Source: Dactylonectria macrodidyma (taxonomy: Eukaryota; Ascomycota; Sordariomycetes; Hypocreales; Nectriaceae). Taken from it: DNA of 64,000 bases. Where the stretch lies: positions 930,001 to 994,000 of the forward strand of contig JAGMUV010000016.1 in NCBI GenBank assembly GCA_020744425.1. Direction: 5' to 3'. The first letter of the stretch is position 1; each line of letters starts with the position of its first letter. The position numbers were made by a program, and so were the translations under genes. This document shows, piece by piece, positions 23,001-34,039 of the stretch. Below the pieces are notes generated by a model. The model was not told the DNA's origin. It did not search any database and was given only the letters and a program-made list of their open reading frames with translations.

Positions 23001-23649
23001 CATCCCTGTACCTGCCGTCCTCATGTTCATTCCGGGCATGCCCGTCGTCGTGAACCAGAACACTCACCAAGGGCTGAAGCTGGTCAACGGAGCAAGCTAC
23101 GCGGCACTAGACGTCATCCTCGACAGGGCGTACCCGGGCTATCGTGTCGACGCCAATACTATCCTCCACTTTGGCCCTCCGGCGGGGATCGTGCTCGCGT
23201 CGGGGACGACGAGAGACCTCCACTTCGTCGGTATGCCACCCGGTACGATCCTCCTGACGCCTATCAGCATCAAAATAGAGTGCCAGAGGAAGCGGCCGTG
23301 GCAGAAGAACAGCGTCAGTCGGCGGGGGCTGCCATGTGCCGCGGCTTTTGCCTGTACGGACTACAAAGTCCAAAGCAAAACGTTAGATCGGGTTGCTCTC
23401 GAACTGCGCGGAACTAGGACGATGAGCATCGACGGTCAGGCGGTCCCGACGCAATGCGACCCGTACAGTCTGTACGTGCAGCTGTCGCGGTGCAAGTCGC
23501 TGGACGGCATCATGCTCCTATCAAAGGCGCGAGAGAGGGACTTCGTATGCAACAAGGTGCCCGACAACATGACTGCGGCGGAGGGGAGGCTGGAACGGTT
23601 GAGCGACGCAACGATGAGAGAAGCCGAGCTGTGGGACTGGTCGGGATAA
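17024..23649 (+). pseudogene. Helitron Rep-helicase (RepHel), three in-frame TAG codons
   Basis: One 2,165-codon frame over exons 17024-20074, 20144-21174 and 21237-23649. Intron A (69 nt, branch GCTTAAC, TGCAG) and intron B (62 nt, GTACGT, branch GCTGAC, GGTAG) both restore frame. Order: three N-terminal repeats around LGIRTSADIFEA; basic linker; Cys-pair zinc region (CMFCYRKYS, KCLRCFPVG, CADC); Helitron_like_N domain ending in the HUH motif LHVHGLLWI (H976/H978). Next comes the tyrosine motif FYVTNYATK (about 20529). The PIF1-type helicase has Walker A GGEGGTGKS, Walker B LLIIDEVSM, GDFHQFRPV, and a final YVQLSRCKSLDGI. TAG stops lie at 19973, 20723 and 21994, each possible from CAG or TGG by one transition. 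There are no frameshifts. Rolling-circle transposase, presumably inactive unless read through. Confidence 0.88.
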
Positions 23650-23820
23650 GAACTGATCAAGAAGCGAGACATGTCATAAGATTTGATGCAGAAAGACGGG
23701 TCCTGAGCCTGAAGCTCAGGGTCAGGCCCGAGGCATGAGGCCTCTCTCGGTCACGTGGACTGGGACCCTTACAGTCCCACGCCCACGACTGTAAGATAAA
23801 GGAATTAACCTTCTTTCTAG
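17024..23820 (+). mobile_element. Helitron body (left boundary unknown)
   Basis: Identified by the RepHel gene. A candidate 3' terminus is CTAG at 23817-23820, followed by T as expected for A/T insertion. It is preceded by a perfect 9-bp hairpin (CTTACAGTC at 23768-23776, GACTGTAAG at 23787-23795). The hairpin-to-end distance (22 nt) is longer than the usual 10-12, so the end is tentative. No 5' TC terminus could be placed; the left side may include the OB-fold gene at 15457-16544. Confidence 0.5.
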
Positions 23821-23927
23821 TACGTACTTGCCACTCGCTACGATTAGTCATCGTATCTATGTGTGAGACGGAAGGCGTTGCAGAAAAAGATAGACAATAC
23901 TACGGGTTTGGTCAGGTGTCAAGGCGT

Positions 23928-24095
23928 GGGTTTTAAGAGGGAAACTTTTGATTGGGAGAGATAGGCTATAATAAACAGACATCAGCGTTTCAGACACGGT
24001 CATAAAGCTGACGTAATAAGGAGAGACTCACGAAGCTGTCGCGTCATCACGACCTAGATCACGGGTTTTAAGGGCGAAACTTTTGATTGGGAGAG
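23928..24095 (+). repeat. two direct repeats of about 33 bp
   Basis: Copies at about 23928-23960 and 24063-24095 share GGGTTTTAAG then GAAACTTTTGATTGGGAGAG, differing only in a central GAGG versus GGCG segment. They lie just beyond the candidate Helitron end. Nature unknown. Confidence 0.6.
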
Positions 24096-25350
24096 TCAGG
24101 TGATTTTAAGGCCCGGAAAAAGATGGCGGCATAAAACCTTTCGTCACTTCGTTCCTCAAGGCATTCTGTCCAGCTTTTTGGGCGCGTGCGGAGGTTTTTT
24201 CCACGAAATGGACTCCATCTTAATATTCATTTTCAACAACAACCACAAGGCGTTCAGTAAATTGAAGAGAACTTTTCGATTCAACGACTGTCATTCTGCA
24301 ACTGAGTGAATTTTGGGCTATATAAACCCAAGATTTGTGTCGTCAGAGTATGCGGTTTAACTTAGGCCATCTCCCCACCCACCCAACCAGTCCAAAGTAT
24401 AAGTACATGCCTACTAATGGATGAGGATTTCGATGTGGTCAAGTTCACGACATATCAGAGTTTTCCACAAGACATAGGCATAGGGGTGGTACACAAAATA
24501 GATGCCTAGATAGAGGGATGCTTTATGCACAGTCTAGTGAAATTGAGGGCAAATACAATGTGCTTTGATGTAGTTGTTAATGGATACAAAAAACGTGATT
24601 TCCAGAATCGCGAAAACAAGGTACAAAGTTTACGCAGAGCAGTGTGCTGTAACGATCCACACTTCGCATTACGTCTCCTAGCCCGTCAGGCCAAAAGATA
24701 AGTCTATAATCACAATGGTAGCGATTACAGGTGTGGATAACAGCTATTAAATAGGGTCTTATGCACGCCCGGCTCTTCCAGGTCGTAACATGTGCGGGTT
24801 GGACAGAATCCTCAGACTATTTACTCGAGGAGCCGTAAAAGTAACGTGACCTTTGGCGCTAGTCCTAATATCGCTAGACTCCTCTTGTAAAATGGTCTGA
24901 GCTTGCTGAGGTAAGACAGTCGTTCGGTCTGATGTAGGGGCCTAATGCAATAGAAATGTGACAATTATGTATCTTGTTAGGTTATATACTGGATAATTCC
25001 TAGCTGTAGCAATAAGCGGGCACCCTGAACTTTTGGCGTAGCTGGTGAATCCATCATATCTCTTGAATTGGGAAATCGTCAATTGAATCAGCTAGGAAGC
25101 CCCTCTCGCTGTAATCTATGTGATGGGTGTTCTTGTTGATTAGCGACTTGGGCGTGGGATTTCCGAGTGACCCGCCCGACCCGCGCTGTGGCCTGAGGCA
25201 CCTACCTGGCCAGGACGTTCCGTCTGACATGAATTGCACCTCTGTAGTCTTCATGATCCAATCTAAACAGCTAGTCCGCTATTATGGTGATCAGTCTTTC
25301 TGTGGCGAGAGCTACCGTGTGGAGGCTTGTGGATCGCGTGGTTTGCTCTT
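24096..25350. other. intergenic stretch, no gene seen
   Basis: AT-richer sequence with only short frames. No domain, RNA gene or clear repeat recognised. Confidence 0.45.
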
Positions 25351-25353
25351 GGA

Positions 25354-25845
25354 TCATGAGCTTGTTGTCGCCCATATTGCTGCAGTAACAGGCCACGACC
25401 CGTGCACACGCATTTCGTAGCACAAGCCCGCATACGTCGTATCGAACTGCTCCTTGGTCACGGCGAGGTCCCACCCCAGCAGTTCCAGAAGTGCCATCTC
25501 GGTCTGGAAAATTTCCACGTCCGAGATGCCGAAACTGCGCAGCCAGGGCCTCACCCACCAACTCGTGGCTCCATCGTTGGCAAATTTGTACGCGAGATTG
25601 AGCAAGACGACGAGAATCCTGTACGGCGTACACACTTGCACCTTGGCCATCATTCTTAGGGTCGGATAGGCTCTTTCGAGATAGATGAGCATGATGATTA
25701 GATCGACGTATTGAATGTGAAAAGTCGCGACGGAGAAGCTGATGAAGTCTGCGATGCGAGGCGCGTTGCAGCAGCAAGGAAGGCGTGGTTTGTTATGCAT
25801 TCCAAGGAGCAGCTGTGTTGACCGTTGCACAACTTCGTTCAACAT
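25354..25845 (-). CDS. Pho80/Pcl-type cyclin
   Basis: 163 residues, ATG at 25845, single exon. The cyclin box follows the Pcl/Pho80 pattern: QYVDLIIMLIYLERAY (residues about 45-60), then TPYRILVVLLNLAYKFANDG (about 72-91), then FQTEMALLELLGWDLAVTKEQF (about 113-134). Cyclins of this group bind a Pho85-like CDK and regulate phosphate, cell-cycle or polarity functions. The protein is shorter than typical, with almost no N-terminal extension and a short tail, so it may be a minimal cyclin or lack an upstream exon. No disruption is seen. Confidence 0.7.
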   Translation of the reverse strand: MLNEVVQRSTQLLLGMHNKPRLPCCCNAPRIADFISFSVATFHIQYVDLIIMLIYLERAYPTLRMMAKVQVCTPYRILVVLLNLAYKFANDGATSWWVRPWLRSFGISDVEIFQTEMALLELLGWDLAVTKEQFDTTYAGLCYEMRVHGSWPVTAAIWATTSS

Positions 25846-26892
25846 TGCTGCAAGCTCCTAATCGGACACAGCCAGGAGCGCCCTTCGAGCATTTTGTAGG
25901 CTGCTGCCCGCAGAGGGAAGAATCTCATCCTCTCCAGAAAACGCACCTGGATGAGTTGGAAGTATCGCGCCGATGTCAGTTGAGTACTATAGCAACGAGT
26001 GCCTAGTACTGAGTCATGGCTCGATTGACGAGAGTCTCTGCATGGGAGATGTCGAGGGTGTTCTTGATTTAGCTTTCTGGAACACTGACCCCTGTTTAGG
26101 TTGTCTCTTGGTCATCTCCCCCATGTCAGAATTGGTCGTTTTTGGTGTCTAGGATTCCACCTACTTCTTGTGTCTGTCTTTTTCAGCCCCGTGTCACGCT
26201 GATTCCGGCATCACGCGTCGACATGGCAGCGATATTGCAGCAACATCATACCAACACTGTGCCGTCTTCAGTTCGCACCTTACAGCCATATCCGAAACGG
26301 GCCGGCGCCGCCGGCGCCAATAGTTTGCGCAACTCTTGTCTATAGTTACTAAGTTGCATTGGCACGGAAGGCCATAGTGATCGGGTGTCTCCAAAAAAAA
26401 AAAAGGGGGGGCGGGAAGGCTACGGTGTTGAAACGACGATACCAAATCCGACCTCGACTTTAACTGGCCTCGTTTTAGAGCGGTCTTTTAGTTACTGGTA
26501 CAGTAAGTAAGTACAGTGTGCTATTTAAACGAAATTATACGGCGCTCTCTGAGTAACACACTCGTCGATTCGCCCTTCACTACGGCGTAAAAAGTCTTGG
26601 CTCTTTGCAGCATTTGTTGCTGTTTAATTAAAATGCGCACCCGCCAAGACATCCCGAGGCTGCCCGCCCGGCGATTTTACCTGCAATTGACTTCTTCTCA
26701 ATACGGATATTCATTATTCAGGTTGCGTGATTGATCGGCAAAATTAGCTACCAGCAGACAAGGCTAGAAGGTCGCGTCTCGCGCGTTGACATTTCGACAC
26801 CATCGTGCTGCTGCGAACAAACAATCTACCATTCCGAGTTCGCCGCCTTGATCACTCACACCGAGCGTCTGGCTGACCGGCGCTTCGATCCA
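25846..26892. other. intergenic between cyclin and bZIP genes
   Basis: No supported gene. Contains an A-run followed by a G-run at 26393-26412 and a GGCGCCGCCGGCGCC palindromic patch at about 26303-26317. Confidence 0.45.
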
Positions 26893-27699
26893 TCAAAGTC
26901 CAAGCATCGGCATCTCTCCAAATGAGGAAAAGCTGAGATAGGGATCCACCGTGGCAGGGTTGAAGTTGAACATGTTACCATCCGGTATCTGATACTGAAA
27001 CGGATGGGATGGGTAAGAAGAGAAAGCTGGCAGGTAGTCCGACCCGTATTCGGGTGGAGCAAACCATGCGAACTCGTCCTCGAGTAGATAGGACGACGCA
27101 AAGTCCATTGTTGGCTCCAGCTCAGGCACTGGCTCGAAGATGTTGAGCCAGCCGCCCGGCTCAGGCGATGCCGTAGCTTCGTTGGGAGGTAGAAGGGTCG
27201 CGAGCTCCGTCGTCGTCGCCGCCGCCGTCGCTATCGCAGGAGGAGGAGGAGGAGGAGGAGGAAGAGCAAGAGGAGCCGCGGCGGTGTACAGCGGCGTCCC
27301 CAGCTCTACTGTCGGGCGACGACACACGACTGCGGTTGCGCTCTCAGCATCGCCCTGAAGGATTGATATCATGTCCGCCAAGTCATTTCTTCGAGCAGCC
27401 TCAGCTAGCCTATCCATCTTCGCTTCAAGCTCAACTATCTTTTTCTCATACTGACGCTTCTTCTCCGCCTCCCTTTTTCGATGATTTCGTTGGGCTATGC
27501 GGTTCTTCTCTCTCTTTTCCAACTTTTTCTCCTCTGGTTCCTGGCGCATACTCTGTCGGCCAGCAGCGTACCGGCTTGATCTTAAGTACAGGGTCTTGTC
27601 GCCCCAGCCCCATGCTTCTCCCGCAGAAGTACGGACTCCGAGTTTCAGTTCCGGACACGCGCGGCTACTTCTAGTCCTATTGCAACCTGGGGCTCGCAT
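26893..27699 (-). CDS. bZIP transcription factor
   Basis: 268 residues from ATG 27699; MRQEPEEKKLEKREK at residue 51 is an alternative start. The basic region KNRIAQRNHRKREAEKKRQ (residues 65-83) carries the fungal NxxAQRxxR core (NRIAQRNHR). A short zipper-like amphipathic helix follows (KKIVELEAKMDRLAEAARR). The middle is Ala/Pro-rich with a PPPPPPPP run encoded by a GGA trinucleotide repeat at about 27237-27262. The C-terminus is acidic/aromatic (DEFAWFAPPEYGSDYLPAF), consistent with an activation region. It would bind palindromic DNA as a dimer. Target genes cannot be inferred from the neighbours. Confidence 0.75.
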   Translation of the reverse strand: MRAPGCNRTRSSRACPELKLGVRTSAGEAWGWGDKTLYLRSSRYAAGRQSMRQEPEEKKLEKREKNRIAQRNHRKREAEKKRQYEKKIVELEAKMDRLAEAARRNDLADMISILQGDAESATAVVCRRPTVELGTPLYTAAAPLALPPPPPPPPAIATAAATTTELATLLPPNEATASPEPGGWLNIFEPVPELEPTMDFASSYLLEDEFAWFAPPEYGSDYLPAFSSYPSHPFQYQIPDGNMFNFNPATVDPYLSFSSFGEMPMLGL

Positions 27700-28363
27700 C
27701 TGACCTTTGTTAGTTCGTTTCAGAATGAGACGACTGGGCTTTGCAGCTGTGAACCGTCGTGGGGTTGTCGCCTACTATCGTGTCTTACGTCACACCTGAG
27801 ACTAGAGCCTGTAGGTCAGACACGGCATTTCTCGATGGAGCGCAGGATGCTCGATCCGCATCGCTGCTGCCAGGCAGTGCGCCGACCAGGCTGCGATAGC
27901 GATGCGGCGACCCGCAACTCATCGGACTAGCATTTTGCGGATGCGAGAGATGTTCATGCCGTAACGTTACTAACGAACCCATCGACGCGACACGCAAGTA
28001 CAAGACAAACTTCCCATCCTGACAAATGATTTGTGTTAGGGAGGGTGCCTGCGATGAGTCATGCTCCTGCTGAAGAAGGCAGCTACATATGACCGACCAT
28101 TGAGTAAAAATGTTTTAGGGTTTTGGGTTGTCTTCATCCTGTGGGCTTCCCTTACGCGCAGCTACCTCTTAGTCCTGGGGGGGAATAGAAGGCAGGGAGA
28201 CATAGAAGAGGAGACAAAAAAAAGGGAAGGAAAGGAGGGAAGAAAGAAAACAAAAGAAAATATACCACTGCCAGAATGACTACACTACTTTTACACTCCC
28301 GACAAGTGTGTCATCGAGGATTATGGGAGTTAATAAAATGGCCTTCTAGCCCAGCACCGATCC
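27700..28363. other. intergenic between bZIP and membrane-protein genes
   Basis: Contains a purine-rich patch (28196-28262, AGGGAAGGAAAGG-like). No gene recognised. Confidence 0.4.
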
Positions 28364-29162
28364 ATGCACTTCTCATCGCGTGTACCTACGCTTATTGAGT
28401 TTCAGGAATGGGTGATTACCTGGCTGATTGTTCTCATCACTGTCCCTTTTCTGCTGGGGACCCAGACTGATGCCCCGTATTTTTGCTCTCTCCTCAACGT
28501 ACGGCCTGACTCAGCAGTCCTAAGCGCGTCACACTAACAACCGCAAGGTCACCACGTCGGCTTCCTCCCAGAATAGCTCCCTACACAACGCCTCCTCCGG
28601 AGCCATGTGCTTGAACACGGACGGCAGCTATGTTTTGTTCGACAAACCTCAGCCTCTGTATCAGCAGCCGTTCTGGAACCTGTCGCAGACGAACGTCGGC
28701 ATGGACCCTCCGGGGGAAATAGTGTATATCATGGCTCGTGCAGTGGAGTGGCTATTCGCCAGTTCGCTCTTGACCTCGAGCGTATGGCTAGTGCTTGTAT
28801 TAGTGTTCAGGCCACACATGCTGACATGGCTCGTGTGGTGCCTGTCCTTCACGATATGCTTGATAGCAGTCGTGCTCGTCTTATTGGCAGGGCAGTCTAT
28901 GCGAGGGGCTTCGGCGCCTGCAAGCTGGAACGTGTCATATGGGACTAGCTTGTACGCGATTCTCTCTGTTTTAGCATTCCTCCTGGCGTACGGAACACGG
29001 AGGGCACTGATGGCGCACTTGTTGCGGCGCCGCCTACAGGAGGTAATAAAAGCACAGGACAGGTATCACTGCACAACGGCACGTGTGCAGTTGGTTCACC
29101 AGTCGCAGCTGTCTTCGTCAACGGCATCGTTTGTTGGTTTTGGCCCTCGGAATGTGGTTTGA
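28364..29162 (+). CDS. four-TM membrane protein with glycosylated loop (SUR7/PalI-like topology)
   Basis: Two exons, 28364-28498 and 28548-29162, give 249 residues. The 49-nt intron (GTACGG, branch CACTAAC, CGCAAG) is phase 0. Exon 1 encodes an N-terminal hydrophobic helix (WVITWLIVLITVPFLLG). A loop with potential N-glycosylation sites NVT, NSS and NAS follows. Three more helices come next (LLTSSVWLVLVLVF, LVWCLSFTICLIAVVLVLLA, LYAILSVLAFLLAYG) and a cytoplasmic tail with basic residues. One helix, a large extracellular loop and then three helices is the layout of the SUR7/PalI family of eisosome and pH-signalling proteins. The family assignment is by topology only. Confidence 0.6.
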
Positions 29163-30336
29163 TTTGAGTCCTAGGTTTGAATGTGGGCGGACGGGACAGA
29201 GTATAAGCTCCCGAGGTTCAAGTGCATAGTACCGGAGGCATACGTGCCGAAGCTGTAAAAGACATCGTTGCACTTTGGGGCTGCGTCGCATATCACAAGA
29301 ATAGGAACGAGGGTTGCGTCTGAAGCAAAACAAGGAGTTCATTCTTTCGTGCTTGACCAGTGTGGATCGAGGAGACGAGAGTGATAGTCATGGAAGACGA
29401 GCACAGCGCACCTTCGCTTGTTCCAATAGCCACGAGAAGCTGCTTTGCCCCATATTGGAGCCGTTTGCTTCTTTCTTTCCCCCGGTATTTCTTTCTCTTC
29501 TTCACTAGGTCCATGAGTGTACGTGTAAACATATATCGGTACGCTTTTGCACATTCCAAGGTTTTGCTCTTGCACACAAACAGAAAGGACAACAAGGAGA
29601 ACGAGGTGCTCCTTCATCAGCCTTGCTAGTCATTATAGAACCTATTGTGTTTACTATTGCACCTTCACAGAAAATATCGTGGTTGCACAATGCTCTCCTC
29701 TTGCTTCATCCCACTATAGCTTAAATGATGACCACTCTTTTGCTCCCCTCGCTGTGGGCATCCAGGTGACAGTGTGCACAACATTAGAGTTTTCTGTTGA
29801 ATAAGTGAAATACCATCACGTAGGCTCATCCCTGTGTGTGATGATGAGGTATCCTTCGCACTAACTAAGCCGCCAGTACGTGAGAAGGAGGATGACGGAT
29901 GATGGATGACTCGAATCGCCCTCTGCCGACTGCGGAGATGCAGTTTTGGAGATTTAGCACCAGATTTTGAAGAAACCAGATCTGTGATAGGTGCAAGAGC
30001 TCCGGAGCGAAGAGTTCATCCTCGCCCTTCGCCTCTCCTACAGCGACAAAGTGCCAGTGCCCAGGTGGCGAGAGCCGCACGACGCAGTGATCATGTCGGC
30101 ACCATAGAATGAACCACCGACGCCAATTCTGTATGAACGTCTTGGTCGATTCTTCTATTAGCTCCCAAGACCAGCCAATTTCCTCCATCTTGTCTCCGTA
30201 GCGTGATGGAATTTGTGTGATAGTATGCAGTGCATTCAGCGATAGATCGCCAATGTCTTGACCGGTTTGTTCTACAAGAGCAGCGCGAAGAATTATAGAG
30301 AAATAGACAGAGATAAACTTATACACAGACACAGAC
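29163..30336. other. intergenic stretch, no gene seen
   Basis: Frames here are short or overlap on both strands without domains. The long minus frame that reaches this region is produced by the adjacent microsatellite. Confidence 0.4.
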
Positions 30337-30339
30337 ACA

Positions 30340-30551
<212 letters not shown>

Positions 30552-31149
30552 TACGAATAGAGACAGAGACCGTCGAATGCTCATGGCATCACCAGCACAG
30601 CAGTGCGCCAATGACTCATCTTTTGTTGACACGTACATTACTTGGCTCAAATTTAGAATACTTTGATGAGTCATTGGGCTGCGGCTCGTCTGTCAGCTAC
30701 GTTCGTCTGAGGTTTCTACTATGGTAGGAGAGGCTGCATGGTCTGGCCACTTTAGTCGCCGGCGCCGTGCTTTCATGACGATTTATCCTTTTCTTTGGAG
30801 AAACGACTAACAGGAATAGAGAGAAGAAAGTGAGAGACTAGGATGACCGAGAAGAGTGCACACTGCTTTTTAGAAAATTGGATTGAAGCTGAGATCTACT
30901 ACACGAATCTCGTGTGCGGGAATTTCTAACAATCCCAGCTCGCATGAGCTGGAAATGCTTGATCTTAGGCAAATATGAAAGCATTGGGTTTTTAAAATGC
31001 TTAAAATGTGAAGGAAACTGTGCTTTTTTGACTTTGTGAAAGAAGCAACTCGCCCTTGATGGTGCGGACGGCAAAGTAAGAAGTGCAGAGAGCAGAATAG
31101 GAAGAATTTCTAACAAAGTTGGAAAAGGGTTCGGCTGATAACGATATTG
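30552..31149. other. intergenic, AT-rich, no gene seen
   Basis: Only a 160-codon minus frame (31320-30838) of AT-rich composition that runs across the MITE. It has no recognisable domain. Confidence 0.4.
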
Positions 31150-31151
31150 TA

Positions 31152-31325
31152 CAGTTATGAGCATAACTAGCTTCCTCTTTGTATTGACATTGGTCTTTCT
31201 GAAAATGGAGCTGGCACTTAATTTTATAAAGCTGATTGGCTTAAAGAGCTGAAAGTGGATGCAGGTACCCACTTTACACACTGCATGATTGTTAAAAAAG
31301 AGGAAGCTGTTTATGCCCATAACTG
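31152..31325. mobile_element. 174-bp TA-flanked MITE (Tc1/mariner-type)
   Basis: The left end 31152-31180 and the complement of the right end 31325-31297 match at 26 of 29 positions; both begin CAGTTATG and include CAGCTTCCTCTTT or a near variant. TA dinucleotides at 31150-31151 and 31326-31327 flank it. No coding capacity. Its ends differ from the pogo ends at 4.86 kb, so another transposase would mobilise it. Confidence 0.75.
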
Positions 31326-31402
31326 TATAATAGCTTGTTGAAATATCGCTCCATCGGTGAGCTTAGAACTAGTCCATGGCAGCTCGAAGTGACTTCAACT
31401 CC

Positions 31403-32719
31403 TCATAGCGTGTACAAATCCAAGCAGAAGCGTTGGTTTTCCTCTTGTGTGACTTCCAAACGACCCATAAACCGGTCGCCCCCGAAGGCATGTTTCCGTG
31501 TCCTGCTCCCGTGGTCTACAAATACAGTCAAGGTTTCATCGAGTCGGAGACATGACAGGTGGTACTTTGCATCCTTCAGTGTACGATCCATCGGCACACA
31601 ATGCCCGCGGAGGTGAAGGTGCCTAAGGGGGAGAGGGACTTGGGATAGGCGCTTGTGCGTATGTCAGTGACGTGATGCTATACTAGTGCGTGAAGGGACA
31701 CAACGTACCATAATATCCTTTCTTCGGCCCCTCCTTCCCTGGACGTCTCGGAACTCTACCGGAAGACCAAGAAACTCGAGATGCGGACACATGTTGAGAA
31801 GGGCCTGCACCTGGTGGAAGTGGAACTTCTTAGAGGAGCGAGGATCCGTAATCTCACGCCTGGAGTCCAGCACTAGGAGCTTGATACTTTGGAAGTGGGG
31901 TCGGATCAGTGCAATGTTGACGTTGTTGGAGCAGTTCCCGATTCTCAGAGCAAGTTCTTCCAGCCGGCAGCTCCTGCCTAGCTTCCCTAGAAATGTGGAC
32001 AAAGTACTGTCGGAGACATGGCCGGCTAACCGAAACGACTTCAGCTCGTTGTGTCCCTCCAGTTGCTGAAGGAATCGGTCCGTACCCGGGCAAAGGTTGA
32101 GCTCGAGGTTGCGGAAAGCCCCAAAGGATGGTTTCGCCATCCTCAGATCAACGCACTGCAGGGAAAGGTCTTTGACTCTGGCCAAGTTCAGATAAGGTAA
32201 AAGACCGTGAGGAGTAATCATGGGCAGATAAGGAGAGACTCCAAGGCGCAACCTCTGTAACGATTTGCAGTTGGAAAGGTGCCAAGCGACCCAGCTAAAC
32301 TCGATGCTGTTCTGGACACGTAGGCTTTCCAGCTCTTTGAGGTCCCGAAAGCTGTGGTCTGTATACTCCCAGCTGACGGAAGTAGAGAAGGCTGTAATAT
32401 TGGTTGTTTGGGCGAGGATCGGTGACAGCACGATGCTGAGCATATCCGAATGGCCATCTGGCCAGGAGCGGGTACCATCGCTGACCACCCTGATGTGGCG
32501 GATGAGAGCGTGTAAACAAGAACGATGGCTTAGAACCCTCAGTGTAGACTTCGTTCCTCTGTCAGGAACCCCGGCGCGAAAACGAAGCGTGAGTTTCTTG
32601 TAGAGCAGTGGCGTGACGAGAGAATAGTAGTATCGGCTACACTGGGAAACACTATTCATGTCACCCAAGGAGAGCTTTTCACAGACCAGCTGTTGTAGCT
32701 CTGGAGGGAGAAACTGCAT
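31403..32719 (-). CDS. F-box protein with leucine-rich repeats
   Basis: Exon 1 (32719-31710, 337 codons) starts at the first true ATG; the upstream open frame begins with TTG. The F-box occupies the N-terminus: MQFLPPELQQLVCEKLSLGD then VSQCSRYYYSLVTPLLYKKL. Irregular leucine-rich repeats follow (LKELESLRVQNSIEF, CKSLQRLRLGV, ARVKDLSLQCVDL, LEELALRIGNC, IKLLVLDSRR, CPHLEFLGLPVEF). The unspliced frame stops at 31664. A donor GTACGT at 31708 and a downstream open segment (31573-31403, YHLSCLRLDETLTVFVDH) suggest a 3' exon. The acceptor is ambiguous. Expected role: substrate receptor of an SCF ubiquitin ligase. Confidence 0.75.
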
Positions 32720-32911
32720 GGGTGAGAGCACACACTTTGGACACCAGGCATGTTTAAATGCTGAGAGGGAATTGTTTGGTGATTGGAGAAATCTTGATGC
32801 TCGCTGTATTCCAAGCTGTGCCGCACGTAACTCCCCCGCAATGTTTCGCAGTTCGACAGCACTCGCGCCGAACCCGTTCCTACTAGAGCCTAGGAAGCGC
32901 AGAAGTATCAA

Positions 32912-33461
32912 TAGTCACATACTTTACTAGACTTATAACGAGCCGTACACGGGGTTAGAGGACGAGATTGGGTACACAGCCGTTCATTCAACTAAAGTGT
33001 CAACAACCTTGCATAAGCGTATCTCAAACTTGAACTTGACTGATCTTGCCATGACATAAGCGCGCCGTAAGAGGAGTTGCGTCAAGGTTGAGCCCTGGGT
33101 TCACGTGTGGTGTAAGTGCACACTACATTGTAGCATAGCTTTACGTACAATGCATCTATTCGCCTGGGAAGTGGGCATGGAACAAAGAAGAAGGGGGTCG
33201 CGCATCATCTTATTGTAGTACGGTGCAAGTAATCTACCACGCCATCGCCCTTCTTGGCCCGATCTAGACCTGGGTTTGCTGGATGGAATGACATAAGATA
33301 GAGACAGAGACTATGCATTCGGTCTGTGTGCCGCTTGCCGTAATCATTTACCAGCTTCTTCTTCGTAACGACTGCCCTAGGCCCTCAATGTTAACTAGGC
33401 GTTCATCCCACGGTTTTCCAATTAGGAGGACCTCTGATCCACCCTCTGTCTCGCTGTGAAT
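32912..33461. other. intergenic, promoter side of the lectin gene
   Basis: No gene recognised between the F-box gene and the cyanovirin-N homology gene. Confidence 0.4.
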
Positions 33462-34039
33462 ATGACTCGCCTTACCTCCCTTAGTCTGGTGGGCGCCCTC
33501 GTCGTTTTAGCAACCAGTGCTACCCAAGACACGCCTACCCATCCAAGGTCATCGGTCGAAGAAACCACGTTTCTTGAGGAGACCTGCGAGGGCTGTTCTA
33601 TTTTAGACGATGCCCGGATGGCGTGTGATTGTCGCGCGAAGAACGCATCGATGACATATTCTACTATCGATCTCAGCAGCTGCGTTGGAAACTGCAATGG
33701 CTACTTGTGTTGGGGCGGGGAGTAAGTACCGGACCTGAGACTTCTGCCCAAGAGTTCTAGCTCACGTACTGCTTGCAGTAACTTCGCTCAATCATGTGAT
33801 GACCTGCAGTTTCAAGTTGCCGGCCCTACATTTGTTCGATTACGAGCAAGCTGTGAGGGAATGAATGGCAAGCATCAAGAGACGCAGCTAACCTTAGGTA
33901 CGTAACCAAATCCCCTGGTCGATTCTAGGTCTTGGGCGGTTTCTAGTATTGGTTCTAACTCGGCCCTGATCCGCTGTTAACTCGTCTCTTAGGTGATAGG
34001 ATCATGAATGATGATGGCGTATTGCACTGCGTTAATTGA
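33462..34039 (+). CDS. secreted cyanovirin-N homology (CVNH) protein
   Basis: Three exons, 33462-33721, 33779-33897 and 33993-34039, give 141 residues. Intron 1 (57 nt, GTAAGT...TTGCAG) is phase 2; intron 2 (95 nt, GTACGT, branch GTTAAC, CTTAG) is phase 1. The first about 22 residues (MTRLTSLSLVGALVVLATSA) are a signal peptide. The mature part has the two CVNH half-repeats: TCEGCSILDDARMACDCRA with TIDLSSCVGNCNGYLCWGGD, then SCDDLQFQ...LRASCEGMNG and the closing LGDRIMNDDGVLHCVN. The family folds into a beta protein with carbohydrate-binding sites. Extra Cys (EGCS, CDCR, GNCN) suggest additional disulfides in this secreted form. Likely an extracellular lectin; ligand unknown. Confidence 0.85.

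Noticed and set aside
26393..26412. A-run and G-run as a retroelement poly-A tail
   Set aside because: No retroelement sequence adjoins it and no target duplication was found.
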